A DNA stretch of 64,000 bases from Curtobacterium sp. A7_M15 (GTDB lineage Bacteria > Actinomycetota > Actinomycetes > Actinomycetales > Microbacteriaceae): positions 1-64,000 of the forward strand of contig NZ_JAUZED010000006.1 in assembly GCF_030705415.1 (NCBI RefSeq). Direction: 5' to 3'. Position numbers and translations under genes: made by a program. Below the pieces are notes generated by a model, which worked only from the letters and a program-made list of their open reading frames with translations, was not told the origin of the DNA and did no database searches. Below, piece by piece: positions 41,403 through 49,060 of the stretch (position 1 is the stretch's first letter; each line of letters starts with the position of its first letter).

Positions 41403-41722
41403 CCGTGGTCACGGCGTCCACCACGAGCCGGACCGCACCGTCCCTGCGCGCGCAGCTGGGGCGGTGACCGCGACCCGTCGACGGTCTGGAGGCGCGGTGC
41501 GGGCCCGAGCCGCGCCTCCCGTCCGACGCGGTGCGGGTCGAGAGCCGCGGCGCTCGCTGAGTGGCCATCAGGTTTTCATCCCTGCGGAGGATGCACCCGT
41601 GGTGTGACCGGAGCATGCTGACTGGTGTGTGGGGAGTCCGGTCGTCCGCGGCCGCGGTCGTGGGGGCCGCGGCCGCGACGCGCCGGGCCGTCTGATCGGC
41701 CCTTGCCGGAGCCGATGCGCCG
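41403..41722. other. Convergent intergenic region, no gene
   Basis: This 320-nt gap between two 3' ends contains the GGAGGCGCGG hairpin at 41488 and, at 41640-41690, GCCGCGG-rich runs that can pair with each other. No coding frame looks real. Confidence 0.6.
41488..41519. terminator. GGAGGCGCGG hairpin
   Basis: GGAGGCGCGG and CCGCGCCTCC pair perfectly across a 12-nt loop. It lies 86 nt behind the kinase-like gene. Same core as the hairpins at 17924, 24777 and 46491; no T-tract. Confidence 0.65.
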
Positions 41723-42871
41723 TCAGCGGCGGAGCCCGCGCAGGCCGCTGCGGAGCTCGTCGACGAGGACCGCAGGCTGCTCGAGTGCCGCGAAGTGCCC
41801 ACCACGTGATGCCTCGCCGTAGTGGACGAGGTCCGGGTAGGCGGCCTCGATCCACGTGCGCGGCAGCAGCGGTACGTCCTTCGGGAACACTGTCACGGCC
41901 ACGGGGAGGTGCAGCACCGGTCCCGCCATGGTCGCGGCACGGTTCTCCCAGTAGATCCGGGCAGAGGACGCGCCGGAGTTCGTGAACCAGTACATCGAGA
42001 TCGTGTCGAGGATGTCGTCGACGTCGATGGCCTGCTCGGCGAGGCCCTCGTTGTCGGTCTTCGACTGGAACTTCTCGTAGATCCACGCGGCTTGCCCCAC
42101 CGGCGAGTCCGCGAGGGCGAACCCGGGCGTCTGTGGCTTCGTCCCCTGCAGGTGGTTCGATCCGCCGAGCGGTCCCGCGTAGCGCGCGAGGGTGTCGACA
42201 GCGTGCTGTTCCTCGGGGGTGCGCTCGTCCGGGATCGTCTCGGGGACGGCGTAGGGAGTGTTGAGGTGGATGCCGGCCAGTCCCTCCGGCCGCGCCGCCG
42301 CCAGAGCGGTCGTCACGACGGATCCCCAGTCCCCGCCGTGTGCCGCCCACCGGGTGTACCCGAGCCGGCTCATCAGCTCGGCCCACGCTGCGGCCGTGCG
42401 CTCGGCATCCCACCCCGTGCTCGTCGGCTTGCCGGAGAACCCGAATCCGGGCAGCGAGGGCACGACCACGTCGAAGGCGTCCGCGGGGTCGCCACCGTGC
42501 GACGCCGGGTCGGTGAGCGGACCGACGAGGTCGACGAAGTCCAGGACCGAGCCCGGCCAGCCGTGGCTCAGGATGAGCGGCATCGCGCCGGGTTCGGCGG
42601 ATCGGACGTGCAGGAAGTGGATGTCGAGTCCGTCGATCTCGGTGCGGAACTGCGGGTAGCGGTTGAGTCGGGTCTGGAACCGCCGGAGGTCGTGGTCGTG
42701 CAGCCAGTGGTGCACGAGGGCCCGCAGGTTCTCCGATCGGACGCCCTGCGACCAGTCCGGAACGGTCTCCGGGTCGGGCCACCGGGTCCGGGCAAGGCGG
42801 GAGCGGAGGTCGTCGACGTCCACCTCTGGGACATCGACGCGGAAGGGTCGGACGGCGGTGCGAACGGTCAT
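41723..42871 (-). CDS. Epoxide hydrolase family protein (EHN domain)
   Basis: A 382-residue alpha/beta hydrolase of the microsomal-type epoxide hydrolase group. The N-terminal EHN domain (about 7-110) is followed by the oxyanion motif HGWPGS (103-108), nucleophile Asp181 in HGGDWGS, a lid domain, and the catalytic His in GGHFAALEQP. It opens epoxides to diols in the cytoplasm. The divergent TetR gene and two palindromic operators between them indicate local control. GAGGACC precedes the ATG. Confidence 0.93.
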   Translation of the reverse strand: MTVRTAVRPFRVDVPEVDVDDLRSRLARTRWPDPETVPDWSQGVRSENLRALVHHWLHDHDLRRFQTRLNRYPQFRTEIDGLDIHFLHVRSAEPGAMPLILSHGWPGSVLDFVDLVGPLTDPASHGGDPADAFDVVVPSLPGFGFSGKPTSTGWDAERTAAAWAELMSRLGYTRWAAHGGDWGSVVTTALAAARPEGLAGIHLNTPYAVPETIPDERTPEEQHAVDTLARYAGPLGGSNHLQGTKPQTPGFALADSPVGQAAWIYEKFQSKTDNEGLAEQAIDVDDILDTISMYWFTNSGASSARIYWENRAATMAGPVLHLPVAVTVFPKDVPLLPRTWIEAAYPDLVHYGEASRGGHFAALEQPAVLVDELRSGLRGLRR

Positions 42872-42905
42872 GGTCTGCGGTCCTCACGATGGATGCGCGG
42901 TAGTT

Positions 42906-42927
42906 CGTTGCACACTGTTGTGCAACG
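42906..42927. promoter_or_regulatory. TetR operator 1
   Basis: A 22-bp palindrome: CGTTGCACA-CTGT-TGTGCAACG with perfect arms. It lies near the start of the epoxide hydrolase gene, between it and the divergent TetR gene. Confidence 0.75.
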
Positions 42928-42945
42928 GACGCGGAAACCGTATCT

Positions 42946-42967
42946 CATTGCACAGCAGTGTGCAATG
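42946..42967. promoter_or_regulatory. TetR operator 2
   Basis: A 22-bp palindrome: CATTGCACA-GCAG-TGTGCAATG with perfect arms. Its centre is 40 bp from that of operator 1, about four helical turns, and it ends 8 nt before the TetR start, so repression of both genes is likely. Confidence 0.75.
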
Positions 42968-42975
42968 ATGAGTGC

Positions 42976-43590
42976 ATGTCTCCCGGATCCGCACGCGACC
43001 TCGCGATGGACGAGACGCGGAACCGGATCCTCGACGTCGCCCGCGAACTCCTCGGTCGGCGACCCGACGCTGGCATGGGCGAGGTCGCGCAAGCCGCCGG
43101 CGTCGTCCGCCGCACCGTGTACGGGCACTTCCCGGCACGCAGCGACCTCGTCCGGACGCTCGCCGAACGGGCAGGAGCGGAGATCGGCGAGATCCTCGAG
43201 CACGCCGACGTCGACGGGTCACCCGCCGACGCAGCGTGGGCGCGGTTCGTCACCGATCTCTGGCCGCTCGCCCACCGGTACCGAGTGCTGTTGGCGCTCC
43301 GTCGCGGACAGCAGGGCGATGAGATCCACGCCGTGCTCGGAGCCGTCGACCGCCGTGTCGCCGAACTCGTGCAGCGTGGTCAGGACGATGACGTGTTCGG
43401 ACGGCACCTCCCGGCGATCACCCTGGGGCAGATCGCTTCGGCGACGGTCTTCACGATCGCCGACGAGCATCGGGTGACGACACCCGGTGCACCGGATGCT
43501 CCCGACGCACGAGCCGCTGTCACCACCAGCCTCCTCGTCCTCGGCGTCCCGGCAGCACGGGCGCTGGAACTCGGTCCCGTGTCGGCCTGA
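42976..43590 (+). CDS. TetR/AcrR family transcriptional regulator
   Basis: A 204-residue regulator. The helix-turn-helix is MDETRNRILDVARELLGRRPDAGMGEVAQAAGVVRRTVYGHFPARSDL (about 10-58) and a ligand-binding domain follows. It most likely represses itself and the divergent epoxide hydrolase gene through the paired palindromes at 42906-42967, with an epoxide or related compound as inducer (inference). The ATG at 42976 is preferred to one 18 nt upstream, which lies inside operator 2. Confidence 0.9.
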   Translation: MSPGSARDLAMDETRNRILDVARELLGRRPDAGMGEVAQAAGVVRRTVYGHFPARSDLVRTLAERAGAEIGEILEHADVDGSPADAAWARFVTDLWPLAHRYRVLLALRRGQQGDEIHAVLGAVDRRVAELVQRGQDDDVFGRHLPAITLGQIASATVFTIADEHRVTTPGAPDAPDARAAVTTSLLVLGVPAARALELGPVSA

Positions 43591-43679
43591 CGAGGCGCCG
43601 ATACTGAGCGGGTGGACAGGAACGGACAGCTCGCGCTGCGAACCCGTCGCCGAGCGGGAACGACAGCCGCACTCCCCGG

Positions 43680-43685
43680 TACTGT
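43680..43685 (+). promoter_or_regulatory. -10 box TACTGT
   Basis: TACTGT ends 8 nt before the GTG at 43694; no ribosome binding site is seen. Confidence 0.4.
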
Positions 43686-43693
43686 TCCCGTTC

Positions 43694-44065
43694 GTGAGTG
43701 TTCGTCGTCGTGCGTCCCGTGTCGTCTCGATCGGGGTCCTCGCGGCCCTCGCCGCCTCGCTGACCGGCTGCGGCGAGGGATCCGGGGTCGACAGCGACTA
43801 CGCGAAGATCTGCCGCGACAACTCCACGCAGAAGCGCCTGCCCGACGACGACTGCAACAACCACGGCGGCCACGCCGGCTGGTACTACCTCCCGCTCAGC
43901 GGCAACCGAGCGACGAAGGTCCCGGCCGTCGGCGACGCCGTGTCCGGCGGGACGGCAAGCCTGCCGTCGGGCAAGACCGCGAAGTCCGGCATCTCCTCCC
44001 GCGGCAGCTCGGTGACGAAGGGTGGCTTCGGCGGCTCCGGCGAGCACGGCGGGTTCGGCGGCTGA
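43694..44065 (+). CDS. Putative lipoprotein, YgiB-like position
   Basis: A 123-residue lipoprotein: signal peptide with lipobox SLTGC, then a short domain with DYAKICRDNSTQKRLPDDDCNN (two Cys) and a Gly/Ser-rich tail ending GGFGGSGEHGGFGG. Its stop overlaps the start of the glutathionylspermidine-synthase-like gene (TGATG). This order resembles ygiB-ygiC in Enterobacteria, where YgiB is also a small lipoprotein with a Gly-rich tail; the sequence match is weak, so equivalence is inference. Confidence 0.75.
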   Translation: MSVRRRASRVVSIGVLAALAASLTGCGEGSGVDSDYAKICRDNSTQKRLPDDDCNNHGGHAGWYYLPLSGNRATKVPAVGDAVSGGTASLPSGKTAKSGISSRGSSVTKGGFGGSGEHGGFGG

Positions 44066-45372
44066 TGGAGCGCGTGGAGTTCACCGAGCGCCCCGACTGG
44101 CAGCGACGGATCCAGCAGACCGGCCTCATCTACTCGAGGTCCGTCCGCGAGGACGGCACCGCGGTCGAGTACTGGAACGACGGCGCCGCGTACGTGTTCA
44201 CGCTCCCCGAGGTCGAGGCGCTCGAGCGGCAGACCGAGGAGCTGCACCGCATGTGCCTCGAGGCCGCCCGGTACCTGGCCTCCGGCGAGCTGGGCACCCT
44301 CGGGCTCACGCGTGACGGCTTCGACCTCGCCGCCTGGTCGCTCGAGCGGGGCGAACCGGACGTGTACGCCCGCTTCGACCTGGCCTACTCGGGCGACGGC
44401 TCCCCCGCGAAGATGCTCGAGTACAACGGCGACACCCCCACCGGACTCATCGAGGCCTCGGTCACGCAGTGGCACTGGCTGCAGGACCGGATCGCGGACG
44501 GGACCCTGCCCGCCGAGACGGACCAGTGGAACGGCATCCACGAGGCGATGGTGGCGCGGTGGCGCGCCCTGCTCCACGAGTCGCTCCGTGCCGAGGAGGG
44601 CGGTCGGCTCTTCGTCGCGCACTCCGACCTCGACACCGCGGGCGAGGACTGGAACACCGTCGCGTACATGCGGGACCTCGCCAGTGAGGCTGGCTGGGAG
44701 CACACCGGCATCGAGATGAAGGACATCGGGTGGCACGCCGTCGCCCGGCAGTTCGTCGGCAACGCCGAACCCGCGGGGTCCTCCCGGAGCGTCTTCACGC
44801 TGCCCGGCGACGAGGACGGCACGCAGTACCCGGTCATCCGGAACCTGTTCAAGCTGTACCCGTGGGAGGACCTCGTCTCCGGTGACGACCGCGCCCGTGG
44901 TGACCAGGAGTTCGGCGCGTTCCTCGTCAGCGACCGTGGGCGCCTCGGCCGCTGGTACGAGCCCGCGTGGAAGATGTTCCTGTCGAACAAGCTGCTGCTG
45001 GTCGCGCTCTGGCGCCTGTTCCCGGGCCACGAGAACCTGCTGCCGGCGTACGCCGACGGCCCGAACGGCATGACGGACTTCGTCGTGAAGCCGGTGTTCG
45101 GGCGCGAGGGCGACGGGATCGCCGTGCACCGCGCGGACGGCTCGGTGACGACGAACGGCTCGGAGTACCGCCGCGCCGGGACCGGCGGTGAGCGCGTCTG
45201 GCAGCAGTACCACGAGCTGCCCGACTTCCCCGGCTCCAGGGGGCACAACCACCCGGTGCTCGGCTCGTGGGTCGTGGACGGGGAGTCCTTCGGGGTCGGG
45301 ATCCGTGAGTCGGACGGCCCCATCACCGACTACTGGTGCCGGTTCGCGCCGAATATCATCGCCGAGCCCTGA
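44065..45372 (+). CDS. Glutathionylspermidine synthase family protein (YgiC-like)
   Basis: A 435-residue ATP-grasp ligase of the glutathionylspermidine synthase C-terminal family. AYVFTLPEVEALERQTEELHRMCLEA, MLEYNGDTPTGLIEASVTQWHW and FVVKPVFGREGDGIAVH are the family signatures; VKPVFGREGDG is the nucleotide-binding part. Actinobacteria lack glutathione as a rule, so the substrate is probably another peptide or amine, perhaps at the cell envelope given the linked lipoprotein. Length matches YgiC (about 390) with small insertions. Confidence 0.9.
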   Translation: MERVEFTERPDWQRRIQQTGLIYSRSVREDGTAVEYWNDGAAYVFTLPEVEALERQTEELHRMCLEAARYLASGELGTLGLTRDGFDLAAWSLERGEPDVYARFDLAYSGDGSPAKMLEYNGDTPTGLIEASVTQWHWLQDRIADGTLPAETDQWNGIHEAMVARWRALLHESLRAEEGGRLFVAHSDLDTAGEDWNTVAYMRDLASEAGWEHTGIEMKDIGWHAVARQFVGNAEPAGSSRSVFTLPGDEDGTQYPVIRNLFKLYPWEDLVSGDDRARGDQEFGAFLVSDRGRLGRWYEPAWKMFLSNKLLLVALWRLFPGHENLLPAYADGPNGMTDFVVKPVFGREGDGIAVHRADGSVTTNGSEYRRAGTGGERVWQQYHELPDFPGSRGHNHPVLGSWVVDGESFGVGIRESDGPITDYWCRFAPNIIAEP

Positions 45373-45424
45373 ACGACGACGCGTCCTGAACGGGGCTGCC
45401 CCGTGTCCTGCCACGATGGACGGC

Positions 45425-46468
45425 ATGACCTACACCGCGAGCGGCGACCGCTACGACACGATGACCTACCGCCGTACCGGGAACTCCGGCCTCGACCTGC
45501 CACTGCTCTCGCTCGGCTACTGGCACAACTTCGGCGACGACGTCCCGTTCGAGACGCAGCGCGCCGTCAGCCGCCGAGCCTTCGACCTCGGCATCACCCA
45601 CCACGACCTCGCGAACAACTACGGCCCGCCCTACGGCGCCGCCGAGGTCAACTTCGGCCGCCTCATGCGCGAGGACTTCCGGCCGTACCGCGACGAGATG
45701 ATCGTGTCGACGAAGGCCGGCTGGGACATGTGGCCCGGCCCGTACGGCCAGGGCGGCGGCTCGCGGAAGTACGTGCTCGCCTCCCTCGACCAGTCGCTGC
45801 AGCGCACGGGCCTCGACTACGTGGATGTCTTCTACTCGCACCGTCTCGACGCGTCCACCCCGCTCGAGGAGACGATGGGCGCCCTGCACACGGCAGTCCA
45901 GCAGGGCAAGGCGCTCTACGTCGGCATCTCGTCCTACGACGCCGAGCGCAGCCGTCAGGCCGCCGCGATCCTGCGTGACCTCGGGACCCCGCTCCTCATC
46001 CACCAGCCCTCCTACTCGATGCTGAACCGGTGGATCGAGACCGAGGGGCTGCTCGACGCCGCGAGCGAACTCGGCTTCGGCGTCATCGGGTTCACCGCGC
46101 TCGCGCAGGGACTGCTGACCGGCAAGTACCTCGACGGCGTCCCCGAGGACTCGCGTGCCGCCGCCGGAAAGTCCCTCGACGCGTCGAGCATCACGCCCGA
46201 GGTGGTCGGCCACCTCCGTGCCCTGAACGACGTCGCCGCCGCGCGCGGCCAGTCCCTCGCGCAGCTCGCGCTTGCCTGGGCGCTCCGCGACGAACGGGTC
46301 ACGTCGCTCGTCATCGGCGCCTCGCGCGTCTCGCAGGTCGAGGACAACGTCGCCGCCCTCGCGAACACGTCCTTCACCGACGAGGAGCTCCGCACCATCG
46401 ACGAGCACTCCGTCGGGATCGCGGACGTCGACCTGTGGGCCGGCGCGCGAGCGGGTCAGGTCTCCTGA
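45425..46468 (+). CDS. Aldo/keto reductase (L-glyceraldehyde 3-phosphate reductase, YghZ-like)
   Basis: A 347-residue NADPH-dependent reductase of the YghZ/Kv-beta-like AKR14 branch. SGLDLPLLSLGYWHNFGDD at the start, THHDLANNYGPPYGAAEVNFG with the catalytic Tyr, Lys in VSTKAGWDMWPGPYGQGGSR-like segment, and VDVFYSHRLDASTPLEETMGAL are hallmarks. It may reduce methylglyoxal or L-glyceraldehyde 3-phosphate. An ATG 9 nt upstream is a possible alternative start. A perfect terminator-like hairpin follows. Confidence 0.92.
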   Translation: MTYTASGDRYDTMTYRRTGNSGLDLPLLSLGYWHNFGDDVPFETQRAVSRRAFDLGITHHDLANNYGPPYGAAEVNFGRLMREDFRPYRDEMIVSTKAGWDMWPGPYGQGGGSRKYVLASLDQSLQRTGLDYVDVFYSHRLDASTPLEETMGALHTAVQQGKALYVGISSYDAERSRQAAAILRDLGTPLLIHQPSYSMLNRWIETEGLLDAASELGFGVIGFTALAQGLLTGKYLDGVPEDSRAAAGKSLDASSITPEVVGHLRALNDVAAARGQSLAQLALAWALRDERVTSLVIGASRVSQVEDNVAALANTSFTDEELRTIDEHSVGIADVDLWAGARAGQVS

Positions 46469-46792
46469 GCGGAACCGTCACCAGGTGGCGGACGGGAGGC
46501 GCGGTGCGGGCTCGCACCGCGCCTCCCGTCCTGCAGGCGGTCGAGTCCACGGCAGGGAACAGCGCCTGCACACGTCGCCGCGTCCCGGTTGCGGCCCGCG
46601 GCCGCAGTCGTGCAGTCTCGACCCGTGAAGTTCCTGCGCAGCCAGATGACGCTCGACGAACAGATCCGTGACGATCGTCGCGGCATGCGGGTCGGCTGGG
46701 CCGGGGTCTGGTTCGGCGCGGGCCGGACGGCCACCCGGAGGACGAGCGGGCTCGCTCGGCTGACGGGCACTGAGCGGATCCGCCGTGTCGGG
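46469..46792. other. Gap between AKR gene and tRNA-Val
   Basis: This 324-nt stretch holds the hairpin at 46491-46530. A GTG-started frame at 46626 (VKFLRSQMTLDEQIRDDRRG) runs on into the antisense of the tRNA, so it is unlikely to be a gene as it stands; it could be a remnant. Nothing else is recognised. Confidence 0.5.
46491..46530. terminator. Perfect 18-bp GGAGGCGCGG hairpin
   Basis: GACGGGAGGCGCGGTGCG pairs perfectly with CGCACCGCGCCTCCCGTC across the 4-nt loop GGCT. It starts 22 nt behind the AKR stop. The cleanest member of the hairpin family. Confidence 0.75.
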
Positions 46793-46865
46793 TGGGCCCT
46801 GCCGGGATCGAACCGACGACATCCACGGTGTAAACGTGGCGCTCTACCAGCTGAGCTAAAGGCCC
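46793..46865 (-). tRNA. tRNA-Val (anticodon UAC)
   Basis: A complete cloverleaf on the minus strand. Acceptor arms GGGCCTT/AGGGCCC, D-arm AGCTCAGCTGGTAGAGC, anticodon stem CCACG/CGTGG with loop TTTACAC (anticodon TAC), and T-loop TTCGATC. The discriminator is A and the 3' CCA is not encoded. Confidence 0.97.
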
Positions 46866-46914
46866 TCGGGTCGAGTCTACGGGGTCCGACCCGGACCGGA
46901 TGTTCAGCCCCACG

Positions 46915-46935
46915 CTTACTTTCGGCGAAATGAAG
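46915..46935. promoter_or_regulatory. Imperfect palindrome, candidate SatD-family operator
   Basis: CTTACTTTCG-G-CGAAATGAAG: the two 10-base arms match as an inverted repeat at 8 of 10 positions. It lies directly upstream of the -10 box of the SatD-like gene, where a regulator would control the promoter. Confidence 0.5.
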
Positions 46936-46938
46936 TCG

Positions 46939-46944
46939 TACCCT
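46939..46944 (+). promoter_or_regulatory. -10 box TACCCT, leaderless start
   Basis: TACCCT ends 6 nt before the GTG at 46951; no ribosome binding site is present. Confidence 0.55.
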
Positions 46945-46950
46945 TAACAC

Positions 46951-47595
46951 GTGCAGTCCGACCCCGTGATCGCAGTGATCGTCGACCTCGTCGACTCCCG
47001 CGCCCTCGTCGACCGCTCCGCGGCGCAGCACGACGTCGAGCGTGCCTTCGACGGTACCGCAGACGTCACCGCCCTCGACCCGCTCCGCGCGACCGTCGGC
47101 GACGAGTTCCAGGTGATCTACGCCACGCTGACCGACGCACTGGTCGCGACCACGGCCGCGATCCTCGCGCTCCCGCCGACCGTCGGGATCCGGTTCGGCA
47201 TCGGACGCGGCACGGTGCGGACGATCGGCTCGGGCGCGGTCGGGCCGCTGCAGGACGGCCCCGGGTGGTGGTCCGCACGCGACGCCATCAACGAGACACA
47301 CCGCCGCGAAGACGGCCGGACCGCGTTCCTGCGCGCCTGGTACCACGACGCCGACGATCGCCACGGGGCGACGGAGCGACTCGTGAACGCCTACTTCCTG
47401 AGCCGCGACCACGTCGTGTCGCGCCTGACGCCGCGCGCGCGTCGGATCGCCCTCGGGCTGGTCCAGGGCCGGACCCAGGCGCAGATCGCCGCCGACGAGG
47501 GCATCACCCCGTCGGCCGTGTCCCAGTCGGTGCAGAAGTCGGGCGTCGCCGCCCTGGTCGAGGGTCTGCGGGTCCTCGGGGACGGGGGCCGCTGA
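46951..47595 (+). CDS. SatD family protein with C-terminal helix-turn-helix
   Basis: A 214-residue protein. The N-terminal DPVIAVIVDLVDSRALVDRSAAQ and LRATVGDEFQVIYATLTDAL, then IRFGIGRGTVRTIG and QDGPGWWSARDAIN, are the SatD pattern, a nucleotidyl-cyclase-like fold. The end LTPRARRIALGLVQGRTQAQIAADEGITPSAVSQSV is a helix-turn-helix. SatD proteins are poorly understood. An upstream palindrome and an overlapping membrane-protein gene (TGATG) suggest a self-controlled two-gene operon. Confidence 0.85.
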   Translation: MQSDPVIAVIVDLVDSRALVDRSAAQHDVERAFDGTADVTALDPLRATVGDEFQVIYATLTDALVATTAAILALPPTVGIRFGIGRGTVRTIGSGAVGPLQDGPGWWSARDAINETHRREDGRTAFLRAWYHDADDRHGATERLVNAYFLSRDHVVSRLTPRARRIALGLVQGRTQAQIAADEGITPSAVSQSVQKSGVAALVEGLRVLGDGGR

Positions 47596-48437
47596 TGCTC
47601 GCCGGCATCCTCCTCGCCCTCGTCGGGACGGCCGACCTCGTCCGTGCGCGGACCGGCAGCGACGCCGCACCCCGCCGTGTCCTGACGACGATCGTGGTGG
47701 CGCTGCTGTGGGTGGGGGTGACCGTCGTCGCCGTCGCCGGTCTCGGCGTCCAGGTCGGCGCGGTGCTCGCCGCCGTCGTGCTCGCCGCCCTGTGGGTCGC
47801 CACGACGACGCCGGTGCGACCGACCGACCCGCGGCCGTCGACGACACCGCGCCCGGTCTGGTGGCGCCGTTCGGGATCGTGGCCGTCGGTCCTGCTCGCG
47901 GTCGCGCTCGCCGTGCTGCTGGTGGCGGTCCCGTCCGCCGATCCCGCGGGGTTCGTCGTCGAGTGGCAGCGTGCCTCCGCCCCGGCGTTCGTCGCGGCGG
48001 TTCCGCTCGCCGCGATCGTCGGCGGCGTCGGAGCGGCACTGTTCCTGGTCGACTCGGCGAACGTCGTCGTCGCCCAGGCCCTCCCGCCGGGGCTCTCCCC
48101 CGACACCGTCGGCCGGACGGTCGAGGACGACCGGGGTCGACGCCTGTTCGCACGACGGCCCCGACGCGACGAGGGGGACGCCGGCGACGGCACGGTCCTC
48201 CTGCAGGGTGGCCGCATGATCGGTCCGATCGAGCGCCTGCTGCTCGCCGGCTTCGCACTGGTCGGGGCCTTCCCCGTCGTCGCGGCACTGATCGCCGCGA
48301 AGGGCATCGTCCGGTTCCCGGAGATCCGTCGTGAGACGACGGGGTACCAGGCCGAGTACTTCCTCATCGGCAGCCTCGTGAGCTGGGCGATGGCGTTCGC
48401 CGCGGCCGGCATGTGCTGGTTGCTCGCACAGGGCTGA
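47595..48437 (+). CDS. Multi-pass membrane protein linked to SatD
   Basis: A 280-residue integral membrane protein with about seven helices. A cytoplasmic loop in the middle (QALPPGLSPDTVGRTVEDDRGRRLFARRPRR) precedes GGRMIGPIERLLLAGFALVGAFPVVAALIAAKGIVRFPEI and the end YFLIGSLVSWAMAFAAAGMCWLL. This C-terminal part is commonly found beside SatD-like genes. Function unknown. The start overlaps the SatD stop. Confidence 0.8.
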   Translation: MLAGILLALVGTADLVRARTGSDAAPRRVLTTIVVALLWVGVTVVAVAGLGVQVGAVLAAVVLAALWVATTTPVRPTDPRPSTTPRPVWWRRSGSWPSVLLAVALAVLLVAVPSADPAGFVVEWQRASAPAFVAAVPLAAIVGGVGAALFLVDSANVVVAQALPPGLSPDTVGRTVEDDRGRRLFARRPRRDEGDAGDGTVLLQGGRMIGPIERLLLAGFALVGAFPVVAALIAAKGIVRFPEIRRETTGYQAEYFLIGSLVSWAMAFAAAGMCWLLAQG

Positions 48438-48484
48438 CGGACAGCGCCCAGGCGACGCACGGTGAGCGCACCGTCGCCGCCGGG

Positions 48485-48490
48485 TAGCGT
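48485..48490 (+). promoter_or_regulatory. -10 box TAGCGT
   Basis: TAGCGT ends 7 nt before the GTG at 48498, favouring that codon over a GTG 36 nt upstream. Confidence 0.5.
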
Positions 48491-48497
48491 CGTCCGC

Positions 48498-49025
48498 GTG
48501 AACGGAGTCGGAGTCCTCGACGAGGCCGGACGCCTGAGGCTGCTCGGTGCCGGCGCGACCGGTGCCGCGTTCGCCGTCGTGCTCGTCGTCCTCGTGGCGT
48601 CGTCGTGGACGGAGCCGACCCCGGCCCTCCTCGTCGGTCTCGGCGTCCCGGCGGCAGCGGTGGGCGTCGTGATCGCTGTCGTGCTGCAACTCCGCTCGTG
48701 GCGCGCCGAGGGCGGCTACGAACGGAGCGTCGTCGTCCGGAACTGGGTGCTCGACGGTGAGGTCCCCCCGACGGTGCCCGCCGCCGAGTGGATCCCCCTC
48801 GTGCAGGCCCAGGCCGAGCGCGAGGTCGCCGGCTGGGGCAAGATCGTGCTCTCGACGATCTGGATCCTGATGACCTGGTCGATGCGGGACCAGCACGGAC
48901 CGGTCATCACGACGATGCTGATCCTGCTCTGGATCGGCCTCGGCACGTGGAGTGCGCTCTGGGTGATCCCACGCGCGCGGGCCGCGAAGCGACTGCTCCG
49001 GCACGGCGTCGCCGCGCCGACCTGA
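48498..49025 (+). CDS. Membrane protein of unknown function
   Basis: A 175-residue protein with about four membrane helices: two near the N-terminus (AAFAVVLVVLVASS and LLVGLGVPAAAVGVVIAVVLQL), a cytoplasmic loop with RSWRAEGGYERSVVVRNWVLDGEVPPTVP, and two near the end. No family recognised. A start at 48462 would add 12 residues. It ends 35 nt before the next gene. Confidence 0.7.
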   Translation: MNGVGVLDEAGRLRLLGAGATGAAFAVVLVVLVASSWTEPTPALLVGLGVPAAAVGVVIAVVLQLRSWRAEGGYERSVVVRNWVLDGEVPPTVPAAEWIPLVQAQAEREVAGWGKIVLSTIWILMTWSMRDQHGPVITTMLILLWIGLGTWSALWVIPRARAAKRLLRHGVAAPT

Positions 49026-49047
49026 TCCCCCGCGGGACCGGGCTGGG

Positions 49048-49053
49048 TACGCT
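49048..49053 (+). promoter_or_regulatory. -10 box TACGCT, leaderless start
   Basis: TACGCT ends 7 nt before the ATG at 49061; no ribosome binding site is seen. Confidence 0.5.
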
Positions 49054-49060
49054 CGCCCTC

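Noticed and set aside
46626-46933. Protein gene starting VKFLRSQMTLDEQ
   Set aside because: The frame runs through the antisense of tRNA-Val and has no clear ribosome binding site or family. It is at most a remnant.
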